Shown here: one piece after another, positions 1 through 8,673 of the stretch | How positions within the stretch are numbered: the stretch's first letter is position 1 | Layout: each line of letters starts with the position of its first letter | Assembly: GCA_963768585.1 (NCBI GenBank) | Contig: CAVYIF010000020.1 | Coordinates: 124,001 to 188,000 of the forward strand | DNA from: CAVUNY01 sp963768585 | Lineage (GTDB): Bacteria > Chloroflexota > Anaerolineae > Anaerolineales > Anaerolineaceae | Length of the DNA stretch: 64,000 nt | Direction: 5' to 3' | Notes under the pieces: generated by a model | What the model saw: only the letters and a program-made list of their open reading frames with translations | The model's database searches: none | Told to the model about the DNA's origin: nothing | Position numbers and translations under genes: made by a program

Positions 1-210
1 GTTGGCGGTGGCGCGATCAAGATCACCATGACCGGCGACCAAAAATGCAAGGGGGTCGAAATCGATCCTGAACTGCTCAAAGACGCCGATGCGGAGATGC
101 TGCAAGATATGCTGCTCAGCGCGGTCAATATGGCTCTCGACCAGTCTCGCCAGTTGCAGGCGGAACGCATGGGTCCTCTGGCCGGCGGCCTGGGCGGATT
201 AGGATTGTAA
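1..210 (+). CDS. ybaB: YbaB/EbfC nucleoid-associated protein (C-terminal part)
   Basis: This is the 3' end of a gene that begins before the window. The open frame reads VGGGAIKITMTGDQ from base 1 and continues with the EIDPELLKDADAEMLQDMLL segment typical of the YbaB/EbfC family, small dimeric DNA-binding proteins. The tail is a short Gly/Leu-rich end (GPLAGGLGGLGL). It sits 10 bp upstream of recR, and the ybaB-recR pairing is widespread in bacteria, which supports both calls. The true start is outside the window; the ATG at 28 is internal to the protein. Confidence 0.93.
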   Translation, partial: VGGGAIKITMTGDQKCKGVEIDPELLKDADAEMLQDMLLSAVNMALDQSRQLQAERMGPLAGGLGGLGL

Positions 211-220
211 GCCGGAAGTT

Positions 221-829
221 ATGGCAATCCTGCCTGCTCCCCTCCAAAACTTAATCACCGCGTTCGAGCGCCTTCCCGGCATTGGGCCAAAATCCGCCTC
301 GCGCCTGGCCTTCTTTTTACTCAGCGCGCCGGATGAAATTTCCCAACTATTGGGCGATGCCCTGATTGCTCTAAAAAGCGCCACAGGGATGTGTCCGATA
401 TGCTTTAATATCACCCAGGCCGGAGCTGAAACCTGCGAGATTTGCGCCGACCCCCGGCGGGATGGCACTTTGCTGTGCGTGGTCGAAGAACCCCTGGATG
501 TGCTGGCGTTGGAGCGCACCGGCGGGTTCCCTGGACGTTACCACGTGCTGCACGGCGTGCTTTCACCGATCGAAGGCAAGGGACCGGAAGATCTCAAGAT
601 CCGCCCGCTGATCGATCGGGTGCGCGCAGGGGGCATCCGCGAGGTGCTGGTGGCGACCAATCCCAGTATGGAAGGGGATGCCACCGCCCTTTACCTGCGC
701 CAGCAGCTGCTGCCGCTGAGCGTGCGCATCACTCGCCTGGCACGCGGGCTGCCAGTGGGCAGCGATCTGGAGTATGCCGACCAGAATACGATCCTGCGGG
801 CCCTGTCAGGGCGCCAGGAAATGAGCTGA
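221..829 (+). CDS. recR: Recombination mediator protein RecR
   Basis: This 202-residue protein has the usual RecR length. It shows an N-terminal helix-hairpin-helix (FERLPGIGPKSASRLAFFLL, about residues 15-34), a four-cysteine zinc finger (CPICFNIT...CEICADP, about 58-79) and a Toprim domain containing CVVEEPLDVLALE and ATNPSMEGDATALYL. RecR works with RecO (and RecF) to load RecA at gaps in single-stranded DNA. GGAAG lies just before the ATG, and the gene follows ybaB by 10 bp, so the two are probably one transcription unit. Confidence 0.97.
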   Translation: MAILPAPLQNLITAFERLPGIGPKSASRLAFFLLSAPDEISQLLGDALIALKSATGMCPICFNITQAGAETCEICADPRRDGTLLCVVEEPLDVLALERTGGFPGRYHVLHGVLSPIEGKGPEDLKIRPLIDRVRAGGIREVLVATNPSMEGDATALYLRQQLLPLSVRITRLARGLPVGSDLEYADQNTILRALSGRQEMS

Positions 830-874
830 AAAACAGCGCAGGATCTCTTTAAGGGAAAAAATCAGAACGCTATC

Positions 875-904
875 CGGCAGCGGTTCGCCTACGAACCGCT
901 GCCG
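875..904 (+). terminator. Perfect 13-bp stem-loop after recR
   Basis: Arms at 875-887 and 892-904 are perfectly complementary with a CCTA loop. There is no T run after it. It separates recR from the WD40 lipoprotein gene and is probably the end of the ybaB-recR unit, although a U-tract-dependent mechanism is not supported. Confidence 0.5.
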
Positions 905-931
905 AGGTAAGTATTTATCCTCAGGCAGGAC

Positions 932-3022
932 ATGGTGAAAATCCATCAGGCAGCCTGGCTGTCGACATTACTGCTGTTCATCTTAGCCGGCTGCGGGCGC
1001 GATTTTCGTGGTGTGCCAACCCCTACCCTGCCGCCGTTTCCCTATCTCAGCCCAACGCCTTCGCGCACTCCGCTGGTCTTTACAACCCCAACCAACCCGA
1101 CCACGGCCACTCCCGCCGCGATTGCCCCCGTGACCATCCCCATTCCCCAATTCTCTGCCCGGGAACAGGGTCTGGCGACGCCTGCCGGCTACAACTGGCC
1201 AACCCCCATGCCTGCTCCGGCGCGCAGCTTTGCGATCAACACCCTGACACCCATCGCGCCTGGTTCGCGGCTCGAAGCCCTGAGCGAAGTGATGCGCCTG
1301 GGTCACGGCACCTTGCTGCATTTTACTTTTTCAGGCGACGGGCACTGGCTGGGGTTTTCAACCCGGCGCGGAATAGAACTGTATGATGCCCGTACTTTGA
1401 ATGCAGTACTGTTTATCGCCACGCCGGTCGAAATCATGCGCCTGGCATTTTCTCCTGACGGCAGCCTTTTGGCCGCCGCCGACCGCGATTCGCGCATCAG
1501 CCTGTATGAAACCGCCGGCGGCAGCCTGATCCGCGAACTGGATAACGGCGCCCTGGGTACGCCGCTGACACTCACATTTTACAGCGGCGGCAGCCTGCTG
1601 CATATCGGCACTTCCAGCGAAATCAGCGTGATCTGGGAGGTGGAGACCGGCAAGCTCTTCCACCGCTGGTATACCAGCGGTAACGCCGCCATGGCAGCCT
1701 CGCATGATGGCGAACTGCTGGCGACCTCAAATTGGAACGGCAGCATTTTCCTTTGGACACTGCAGGACGGCAACAGCCCGGGGCGCCTGTGGGCCAATTC
1801 TGAGATTTTAGCGATGCAGTTTGCCCCGGACCGCGCCACGCTGTTGGCCGGGTACGGCGATGGAACGGCCTTGATCTGGAACCTGGACGATGCCAAAGTG
1901 CAGCACACCTTGCGCGGGCACACCGACCGGGTAACCACCGTGGCAGTATCCCCGGACAACCGTCTGGCAGCGACCGGCAGTTGGGATAACACCATTCGCC
2001 TGTGGGATATGGACAGCGGCCTGCTGCTGCACACCCTCGACGGTCACAGCGGGCGTATCGTGCAGATCGAATTCACCGCGGATGGCCGCGGCCTGGCTTC
2101 ATACGCAGAAGATGGCCGTTTTCAGCTTTGGACCATCCCGTCGGGCATTCCCACAAAATCATTGAATGACTTCGCCCCACCCGGCAATGCGCTGTATATG
2201 CCGGATGGAAAAACCCTGCTGACCGGGGCCCAGGATGGCTGGCTGCGCTGGTGGGATGTCGGCACGGGCAAGCTGCTGGCCGAGCGCCTGGCTCACCCGG
2301 CGGGGATCAGCGCCCTCCAGGTTTCGCCGGATGGCGCGCTGATTGTGACCGGGGGCACCGATGGGCCGATCCGCGTGTGGGAATCTATGAGCGGGCGCCT
2401 GGTCGCTGAATTTAACGATTCGCAGGTTTGGGTCAACAACCTGGCGTTTTCACCCGACGGTCACTGGCTGGCGGCCGGCGGCGCCGAAGGCGATATCCGC
2501 ATCTGGGATATGACCAGCGGGCGTCTGGCAAGGACCATCGACACCGCTGCCGCGGTCATTTTACACCTGGCGTTTTCACCGGACAGCCGCCAGATCGCCG
2601 GGGGAGCACTGGACGGCAGCGTCGCCCTGTGGCCGGTAGACAGCCGCCAGCCGCCGCGCGTGCTGCGGGAAGAAGGGCCCTTCGTCAGCGCGCTGGCTTT
2701 TTCTCCGGACGGATATACCCTGGCGGCTGGCGGGGATGAGAAAGCCATCTCGCTGTGGCGCCTGGTGGGCGGCCAGGTAACGCTTACCGTGGAGCATGAA
2801 AATGCTGAGGGCCTGGCGGCGCTGGCTTTTACACCGGATGGACAGGTGCTGGCGGCTTCTTTTTGGGATCAGACCCTGCGGTTCTACAGCCCGACCAGCG
2901 GCAGCCTGCTGGATGAAATCGCCCTGCCCTTCAGCGCCCGCCAGATCAGCATCTCACCCGATGGGCGCCAGCTGGCGCTCAGCCTGGAAGACGGCACCGT
3001 GCGCCTGTGGGCGATTCACTGA
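932..3022 (+). CDS. WD40-repeat lipoprotein
   Basis: This is a 696-residue protein with a lipoprotein signal: hydrophobic stretch, then LAGC with the lipidated cysteine at residue 21. A Pro/Thr-rich linker of about 90 residues follows, typical of surface lipoproteins in Chloroflexota. The rest is a run of WD40 repeats with recurring 'AFSPDG..LA.GG.DG.I.LWD' blades, enough for two propellers. WD40 propellers usually serve as protein-binding scaffolds; no enzymatic domain is seen. The ATG has AGGCAGG just upstream. The exact ligand or role cannot be told from sequence. Confidence 0.9.
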   Translation: MVKIHQAAWLSTLLLFILAGCGRDFRGVPTPTLPPFPYLSPTPSRTPLVFTTPTNPTTATPAAIAPVTIPIPQFSAREQGLATPAGYNWPTPMPAPARSFAINTLTPIAPGSRLEALSEVMRLGHGTLLHFTFSGDGHWLGFSTRRGIELYDARTLNAVLFIATPVEIMRLAFSPDGSLLAAADRDSRISLYETAGGSLIRELDNGALGTPLTLTFYSGGSLLHIGTSSEISVIWEVETGKLFHRWYTSGNAAMAASHDGELLATSNWNGSIFLWTLQDGNSPGRLWANSEILAMQFAPDRATLLAGYGDGTALIWNLDDAKVQHTLRGHTDRVTTVAVSPDNRLAATGSWDNTIRLWDMDSGLLLHTLDGHSGRIVQIEFTADGRGLASYAEDGRFQLWTIPSGIPTKSLNDFAPPGNALYMPDGKTLLTGAQDGWLRWWDVGTGKLLAERLAHPAGISALQVSPDGALIVTGGTDGPIRVWESMSGRLVAEFNDSQVWVNNLAFSPDGHWLAAGGAEGDIRIWDMTSGRLARTIDTAAAVILHLAFSPDSRQIAGGALDGSVALWPVDSRQPPRVLREEGPFVSALAFSPDGYTLAAGGDEKAISLWRLVGGQVTLTVEHENAEGLAALAFTPDGQVLAASFWDQTLRFYSPTSGSLLDEIALPFSARQISISPDGRQLALSLEDGTVRLWAIH

Positions 3023-3214
3023 CCGCCAGTAAAAAACTGCCCTCTCACCACCTTTATGGTCTTCACAATCTAAATTTCTTCTAAACAATTTGTACACCAA
3101 AAATTAATACAATTTTGGTAATATAAACCCACGTTTGTAAAAAAGACGTATATCGTTTAATAAAATTGGAGATTCTTTTCATGAAGCACGATTCCCCTTT
3201 CAGTCTCGCACGCC

Positions 3215-3961
3215 GTGCGCTGGCTCAGCATCACAGTCCTGGCTGCAGCAGTAATCCTGGCGGCCTGTGCCCCTGCCAGCCCAACCCCGGCGGCTGTTGA
3301 GCCTACGGTGGCTGCGACCAGCACCACCATGCCCACCGACCCTATGCCTACCGATCCGCCGCAGGCCGCCAGCACAGCAGCGCCCGCTGCGAGCCCGACC
3401 ACCCCACCCGCTGCAGCAGCAGGCCAGGTTACCTACCAGATCGTTCCGGGCGAATCCAAGGTCACCTATGAAGTGGGCGAGACTTTCCTCAACCAGAACA
3501 ACCGCTTCAACCTGGCGGTCGGCACGACCACCCAGGTCACCGGCAGTATCACCGGCGATGTAAACAACCCGTCCGCCGTGACCCTGGGCGCTTTCGAAAT
3601 CGATATCAGCAAATTTACCTCCGACAGCAGCCGGCGCGACGGCTACATTCGCAGCAACGGCCTGGAATCCGGCAAGTATCCCATCGCGAAATTCGTTCCG
3701 ACCAAGGTTGAATCGCTGCCATCTTCGTACACCGAAGGGCAGGATGTTGCCCTCAAGGTGACCGGCGATCTGACCATCAAAACTACTACCCGGCCCGTCA
3801 CCTGGGACGTGACCACCCGCCTGGCAAATGGCGTCCTGACCGGAAAAGCCACCACCGAGATTCTGATGTCTGATTTTAACGTCGGGCCTATCTCGATCCT
3901 GGGCGTGCTTAATACCGAAGACAAAGTTAAATTAACCTTCGATTTTGTGGCGAAGCCGTAG
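3215..3961 (+). CDS. YceI-family lipoprotein
   Basis: The readable frame starts at GTG 3215 and gives 248 residues: a lipobox (ILAAC, cysteine 18), an Ala/Pro/Thr-rich linker to about residue 75, then a YceI-like domain (YQIVPGESKVTYEVGETF, GAFEIDISKFTSDSSRRDGYIRSNGLES, LTIKTTTRPVTWDV). YceI proteins are lipocalin-like barrels that bind isoprenoid or other amphipathic ligands. The start is doubtful. GTG 3215 has no ribosome site, whereas an ATG at 3181 has a well-spaced GGAG but is in another frame; removing one base near 3211-3214 would join them. The protein identity is solid; the N-terminus is not. Confidence 0.85.
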   Translation: MRWLSITVLAAAVILAACAPASPTPAAVEPTVAATSTTMPTDPMPTDPPQAASTAAPAASPTTPPAAAAGQVTYQIVPGESKVTYEVGETFLNQNNRFNLAVGTTTQVTGSITGDVNNPSAVTLGAFEIDISKFTSDSSRRDGYIRSNGLESGKYPIAKFVPTKVESLPSSYTEGQDVALKVTGDLTIKTTTRPVTWDVTTRLANGVLTGKATTEILMSDFNVGPISILGVLNTEDKVKLTFDFVAKP

Positions 3962-3969
3962 GCTTAACA

Positions 3970-4004
3970 GGGTGAATTTCCCGACAGTGTCGGAAAATTC
4001 ACCC
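3970..4004. terminator. Bidirectional stem-loop between convergent genes
   Basis: Arms of 17 bp (3970-3986 and 3988-4004) pair with a single C-A mismatch around a very short loop. It lies between the ends of the YceI gene and the HerA-like gene. Neither side has a T run. Confidence 0.6.
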
Positions 4005-4016
4005 GAAAAAATAAAT

Positions 4017-6545
4017 TTACTTCGGCGCAGGTTGGTAAGCGGGCAGTTCCATCGTTTGTGCGCCGGCCCGCACCACGTAATTGGGCAGCCAGGCTACGCC
4101 GTAAATTTCGAGGAAGATATCCCTTTTCAGGGGTGCGATGGGAACCTCGACCACGTCATTGACCAGCTCCGCCCAGCGCTGCTGAGCCTCATTGACCTGG
4201 CGGCGCTGGTCGCTTACCGCATCTTTGATCTGATCTTCCAGCAGATCTACTTCCTTACGAATTTGCTCCAGGTCAGAGCGGGCCTGGTCTGCCAGGCGGC
4301 GTTTCGTCAGCGAACTGGACAGGCTGCGTTTGCGTTTGGAGAAGATGCTCAGCAGCAGTTCACCGGATGCCGAGAACTGCTCCATCTTTCGCTGGTCAGC
4401 TTCCGTCCTTTGTTCGCGTTCATCGCTCTTTTTCCGGGCCAGCTTCTGGCGTAGGGTGGCCAGCAGCGCCTCAGATTTGCGGTTGATCTTTTCTACCTCA
4501 GCCCGCATCCCCTCGCGAGCAACCTGGCTGCACTGTTCGCGAAAGTCTGCCAGGGTCGCTTCCGGATCGGCATAGCTTTTGAGGGCCGTATTGGCCTTAA
4601 TCATTATTTTTCCACTGCGGTAGACCCAATTGATAAAATCTCGCTGCAGGCTGGTGATGCGGCGGGCATCCGCCAGCCAGCCGGGTAAGGGTGCAAAACG
4701 AGCCTGGGGCAATGCCTGGGTTTGCAAGAGATCCAGCGGGTAGACACGCCAGGCCTGGTCCTCCCAGCGCACAATTCTGCCGTCCAATGCGGTCACCAGT
4801 ACAGCCAGGCGCTGCGAGTAGTCGAGTGTATAGCGCGCCGAGTGATAGCTTACCTGAGCCTGGGCCAAAAGTGCCGGGCGGTAGGCTAACCCTTCCGGCG
4901 AAAGTGGGATAGATTTGCTTATATTGGCAGCGGAAGCGGATTGGCTGACCCCCCAATCCGCGGGCAGAAAGAATTCACCCAACCCGGGAGGAATATCCGG
5001 ACGAGTCAACGAAAGGCCTTCGGCGGAAAGGGGTGGTGTGGGGGCTGCCGTCCGTGGGTGCAGCGGGATCGGCTGCGTATCTTCGATGGAGACGAGCCGC
5101 GCGGCAAATCCGTTGGCGGTTGGTTTTCTTGCCGGACCGGGTTTTCCAACCCCCGCCAGGCGGTTCAAATCCGGAATCTGGGCCCGCGTCACCGGTCCTG
5201 CCAGGTAGTTCAAGGTCCAGCGCGTCTGGAAAAGCTGTGGAACGGACGCATGTACATTGTGAAGTAAAAAGACGCGCTTCTGCAGCCCGGAAATCAGGCG
5301 GTTGATCTGACCGGTATCCAGCTCGCCCCCGGCAGAACGCAGCCCGTCCAGCAGGCGCTGCTTGTCCTGCTCGGTTTGCAGCCGCCCGATGAACCAGGTA
5401 CCGGCATTGGACAGCGCCTTATAATCCAGGTCAACCGGGTTTTGGGTAGCCAGGACCATCCCCACCCCAAAAGCACGCGCTTGTTTGAGCATGCGCAGCA
5501 AGATCGGCTTGCTGGGTGGGTTTTGCGTCGGCGGCAGGTAGCCAAGAATTTCATCAAAATACAGCAGGGCGCGCAGCCCGCTGGTTCCGCGCTGGGACCG
5601 CATCCAGGCCTCGACCGCGGCAAACAACAGGGTCGAAAAAAACATGCGTTCGTTGTCATTCAGGTGCGCCAGGTAAAAGATACTGTGGCGCGGCTTGCCG
5701 TCCGCCCGGTAAAGCATCTTTCCCACGTCCAGCGGTTCCCCTTCCAACCAGGTCTGGAAAGAGGGCGCCGCCAGGAAATTGTTGAGCAGCAGGGCCAATT
5801 CCTTGCGCTCCTTGGGTGGGAAGAAACTGTCCACCGAGAAGGCCCCCATGCGTTCGAAAGGCGGGTTCTGCACCAGCAGGATCAATTCCGCCATATCCAG
5901 GGGCGCGTTTTTACTCCAGGCCGCCTCGAGGATGTTTGAAAGCAGGATATGCTCCCGCGAGCGCAGGGGGTCGATTTCACTCAAGCCGATCAACCCCAGC
6001 AAGGCAGTCACCGTGCTGGCGATTTTTTCGCGCAGCACTTCGCGATTTTCTTCCCAGGGTAGCCCAGGGGATTGGAACGAGGTCAGGATGCTGACCGGCA
6101 CCCCGGCGGAGGAACCGGGCGTATAAAGGGTGTAGTCGACGGCATCGCGCAGCGCCAGCAGATGCTCTCGGCCCAGGCCCCATTCCGCCAGGCCATCGTG
6201 CCAGCGCCGCGCGGTTTCTGCTGCCAGGACCGGTACCGTTTTCCCTTCACGCCGGGCAGTCTCAGGATCGATCCACGGCTCAAAATCTTTGGCCTGCTGC
6301 TCGGGAAAGTGCAGCATCAGGTTTCCCAAATCACCTTTGGGATCAATCATGATCGCCGGGAAACCCTGCAAAGCCGCTTCTTCCAATAATCCAATACACA
6401 GCCCGGTCTTGCCGGAACCGGTCATACCCGTTACAACGGCATGCGTTGTCAGGTTAACCGGATCGTAAAGCAGGGGTTGGCTGGTCGTCAGCCCCTGAAC
6501 AATATCGAAAATACGCCCCAGATAAAAATCAGGTGAAGAAGGCAT
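4017..6545 (-). CDS. HerA/FtsK-like ATP-binding protein
   Basis: A large P-loop ATPase. Walker A is GMTGSGKT at about residues 40-47, followed by IDPKGDLGN; Walker B is LLYFDEI near residue 335; ATQNPVDLDYKAL and FIGRLQTEQD match the HerA/VirB4-like DNA-pumping ATPases (COG0433). The C-terminal third is Lys/Arg/Glu-rich and probably coiled coil, ending in a small globular part. Members of this group are thought to move DNA or act with nucleases, but no nuclease partner is adjacent, so the role here is open. The start is taken at ATG 6545, with GGAG five bases upstream; an in-frame TTG at 6548 is less well placed. It is 8 bp from the end of the upstream membrane protein gene, so they are likely co-transcribed. 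Confidence 0.8.
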   Translation of the reverse strand: MPSSPDFYLGRIFDIVQGLTTSQPLLYDPVNLTTHAVVTGMTGSGKTGLCIGLLEEAALQGFPAIMIDPKGDLGNLMLHFPEQQAKDFEPWIDPETARREGKTVPVLAAETARRWHDGLAEWGLGREHLLALRDAVDYTLYTPGSSAGVPVSILTSFQSPGLPWEENREVLREKIASTVTALLGLIGLSEIDPLRSREHILLSNILEAAWSKNAPLDMAELILLVQNPPFERMGAFSVDSFFPPKERKELALLLNNFLAAPSFQTWLEGEPLDVGKMLYRADGKPRHSIFYLAHLNDNERMFFSTLLFAAVEAWMRSQRGTSGLRALLYFDEILGYLPPTQNPPSKPILLRMLKQARAFGVGMVLATQNPVDLDYKALSNAGTWFIGRLQTEQDKQRLLDGLRSAGGELDTGQINRLISGLQKRVFLLHNVHASVPQLFQTRWTLNYLAGPVTRAQIPDLNRLAGVGKPGPARKPTANGFAARLVSIEDTQPIPLHPRTAAPTPPLSAEGLSLTRPDIPPGLGEFFLPADWGVSQSASAANISKSIPLSPEGLAYRPALLAQAQVSYHSARYTLDYSQRLAVLVTALDGRIVRWEDQAWRVYPLDLLQTQALPQARFAPLPGWLADARRITSLQRDFINWVYRSGKIMIKANTALKSYADPEATLADFREQCSQVAREGMRAEVEKINRKSEALLATLRQKLARKKSDEREQRTEADQRKMEQFSASGELLLSIFSKRKRSLSSSLTKRRLADQARSDLEQIRKEVDLLEDQIKDAVSDQRRQVNEAQQRWAELVNDVVEVPIAPLKRDIFLEIYGVAWLPNYVVRAGAQTMELPAYQPAPK

Positions 6546-6553
6546 CAAATCTC

Positions 6554-8560
6554 CTATTCCACCGAGTATAACGCATACACCCCACCAAAGTCGACCGGGG
6601 CGGGCAACGTATCCAGATAATTTTCCAGGGCCTTGAGATCTTCTGGCGGATGATGAGGATCTGCCGCCTCCAACAAGAAGCGCATGCCCTCGCGGTAGAC
6701 CAGCAGATGGGTAATCCCTGCCTCCTTCCAGCCGGCGCGAATAGCAGCCGGGTCATTCCCCTGCGCCAACCACATCCGCTTCCAGCGATCGAGGATCTCA
6801 TCCGGCAGGCAGCGCGGGGCGCAGTAGAGCGAGCGCGGCTCATAGATCAACTGCGTGCGCTGCTCGGCAGGGAGCTCACGCACGGCTTTCATCGCCGGTT
6901 GAAACCAGCCCAGGGCATCTGCCAGGTAGGCTTCCTGGCTTTTCAACCCGAGCGCCGCCGGGAGTGCCCCATTTTTTAGAGATGCCAGACTCACCTCCAG
7001 CGTGGTTAAACCCAAAACCAGCACAATCAGGGCCGCTGCCAGGCGGCCCAGGCGCACCGCTCCCAGGCGCAGCCGGCGCAGCCCAACATCCCCAGCCGCG
7101 GCCAGCACGGCAAACGCCGGAAAAACGGAAAAGTAATAGCGCGTCTGGATTAAATTACCGCTGTACTGGTTGCCCAGCGCCCAAAACAGCAACCCGCCAA
7201 CCGCCAAAGCGGCGGCCGTATCTCGCAAGGCGGTAAAAGGCGGCTCTCCATCCTCCGGTGAAACCAGAGACCGGTCAAACCGCCGGCTGGCCAGCCAGGC
7301 CAACCCGCCCAAACCCAGCAAAAGTGCGCCAGGAGAAAACATGTAGCCGTCCCCGGCGTCGAAGCCCAAATACGTGGCTCGCAATGGCAAAAAGACGAAA
7401 TCCAACCAGTTGCCCCAGGCTGGCAGGTGCTGGTAAACCTGCAGTCGAACCTCGGTCATGGCTCCACCGGTCAGAAAAAATGGGTAAAAAGGGTTGCCGG
7501 TAGAAATACCATTCTTGATAAACCAGGGCAGCGCTGCCAGTAAAGCCACGCTGCCAAATGTCAGGGCTGCCGGAATGAACGCAGCCCGCCGCTTCCAGGC
7601 ATGCCAGGCCAATGCAGCCAGGGCCGCCAGGGCCAGCACGCCGGAAGTGTACTTGCTGCCCACCGCCAGCCCGGTAAACAAGGCCGCCATGATCAGACTG
7701 CGCCGCGAACCGTCTGCTCTCCAGGCAGCCAGCATCACCAGTGCCCCCAGCGAAAGCAGGAAAACCAGCCAATCGACATAGCCACCCGCCAGCAGCCAGG
7801 CCGGGGTAAATCCGGCCAGCAAAGCCGCCGCACCCACCCAGGCTGCCCGCACATCGAAAACCTGGCGCAACGCGCCGGTCAGACCCAAAATGGAAAGCAG
7901 CCCGAACATCCAGCCCAGAACAGCGGCTGCCGGGTTGCCTGCCAGGGCGATCACCCAGGTGTAGAGCAGTTCGGCGGTCTGCGGCATGCCGCTCATCACG
8001 ATCCAGGGCAGGTAGCCAACCCGTCCCGCACGCAGGTAGGCGTCCGGCATAACCATGTGATAGACCAGGCTGTCAAAATGCAGCGGAGGCGCCAGGGCCA
8101 CCGCCAGCGTTGCCAGGAAAATACTCCCCAGGAGCAGCGCCAGGATACGCTCAAAAACCCCACTATCGCGCCAGAGCAGGGCCAATCCATGCCAACCGCG
8201 CAGCCAGGCCCAGATCGAGCGGTGCAGCAGCACCCCCAAAAATCCCAGCGCCGCCCAGGGCAGCCAGGAAGGCAGTCCTAAAATTGAACCGATCACCAGC
8301 ACCCCCAGACCGAGAAGGCCAAAACCCAACCCGGCCTGCAAGGCCAGGCGGGTCAGCGGGTGCAGCCGTTCTGCGGGCAGGATCAATGCACCCAGACCCC
8401 CAGCCAGACAGGCCATCCCGAAAACCGCCGCCAGGCGCCACACAGCCAGCAGCAGTGCCAGAAATTGGTCAGGCTCGGCCGGCTTATGGCCGGCATAATA
8501 CAGGACCAGGACGAATAACAACCATAAAAAGGCCAAAATCGGCAGGAGGATTTTGCGCAT
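6554..8560 (-). CDS. Polytopic membrane protein, glycosyltransferase-39-like
   Basis: This 668-residue protein starts at ATG 8560 (MRKILLPILAFLWLLFV) and has about a dozen hydrophobic segments, then a soluble C-terminal part of roughly 120 residues (YEPRSLYCAPRCLPDEI, THLLVYREGMRFLLE). The layout, with an early luminal loop containing DSLVYHMVMPDAYLR, resembles ArnT/PMT-type C-type glycosyltransferases, but no diagnostic catalytic motif can be confirmed. The longer upstream reading frame adds 46 residues of non-hydrophobic sequence that overlap the divergent gene and is probably not used. A TATAAT lies six bases before ATG 8560, so the mRNA may be leaderless. Confidence 0.7.
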   Translation of the reverse strand: MRKILLPILAFLWLLFVLVLYYAGHKPAEPDQFLALLLAVWRLAAVFGMACLAGGLGALILPAERLHPLTRLALQAGLGFGLLGLGVLVIGSILGLPSWLPWAALGFLGVLLHRSIWAWLRGWHGLALLWRDSGVFERILALLLGSIFLATLAVALAPPLHFDSLVYHMVMPDAYLRAGRVGYLPWIVMSGMPQTAELLYTWVIALAGNPAAAVLGWMFGLLSILGLTGALRQVFDVRAAWVGAAALLAGFTPAWLLAGGYVDWLVFLLSLGALVMLAAWRADGSRRSLIMAALFTGLAVGSKYTSGVLALAALAALAWHAWKRRAAFIPAALTFGSVALLAALPWFIKNGISTGNPFYPFFLTGGAMTEVRLQVYQHLPAWGNWLDFVFLPLRATYLGFDAGDGYMFSPGALLLGLGGLAWLASRRFDRSLVSPEDGEPPFTALRDTAAALAVGGLLFWALGNQYSGNLIQTRYYFSVFPAFAVLAAAGDVGLRRLRLGAVRLGRLAAALIVLVLGLTTLEVSLASLKNGALPAALGLKSQEAYLADALGWFQPAMKAVRELPAEQRTQLIYEPRSLYCAPRCLPDEILDRWKRMWLAQGNDPAAIRAGWKEAGITHLLVYREGMRFLLEAADPHHPPEDLKALENYLDTLPAPVDFGGVYALYSVE

Positions 8561-8566
8561 GGTGTA

Positions 8567-8572
8567 ATTATA
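8567..8572 (-). promoter_or_regulatory. -10 box directly before a start codon (leaderless candidate)
   Basis: TATAAT on the minus strand ends six bases before ATG 8560. Transcription from it would begin at or within a base or two of the ATG. No convincing -35 is seen. Confidence 0.45.
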
Positions 8573-8626
8573 CAAGAGCATTACCGAACAAGGCCTGGCA
8601 ACCAAATTGCAACCGGATGTTTGATG

Positions 8627-8632
8627 TATAAT
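8627..8632 (+). promoter_or_regulatory. -10 box for the PP2C-like gene
   Basis: A perfect TATAAT lies about 42 bases upstream of GTG 8674. The best -35 (TTGCAA, 8607-8612) is only 14 bp away, so only the -10 element is claimed. Confidence 0.4.
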
Positions 8633-8673
8633 CAATTTGGAAAATCTGTTCGTATCCCATAAAAGGCCGGACC

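Noticed and set aside
7601..8281. 226-codon plus-strand frame
   Set aside because: Antisense to the polytopic membrane protein; Gln/Pro/Arg-rich composition typical of a shadow frame.
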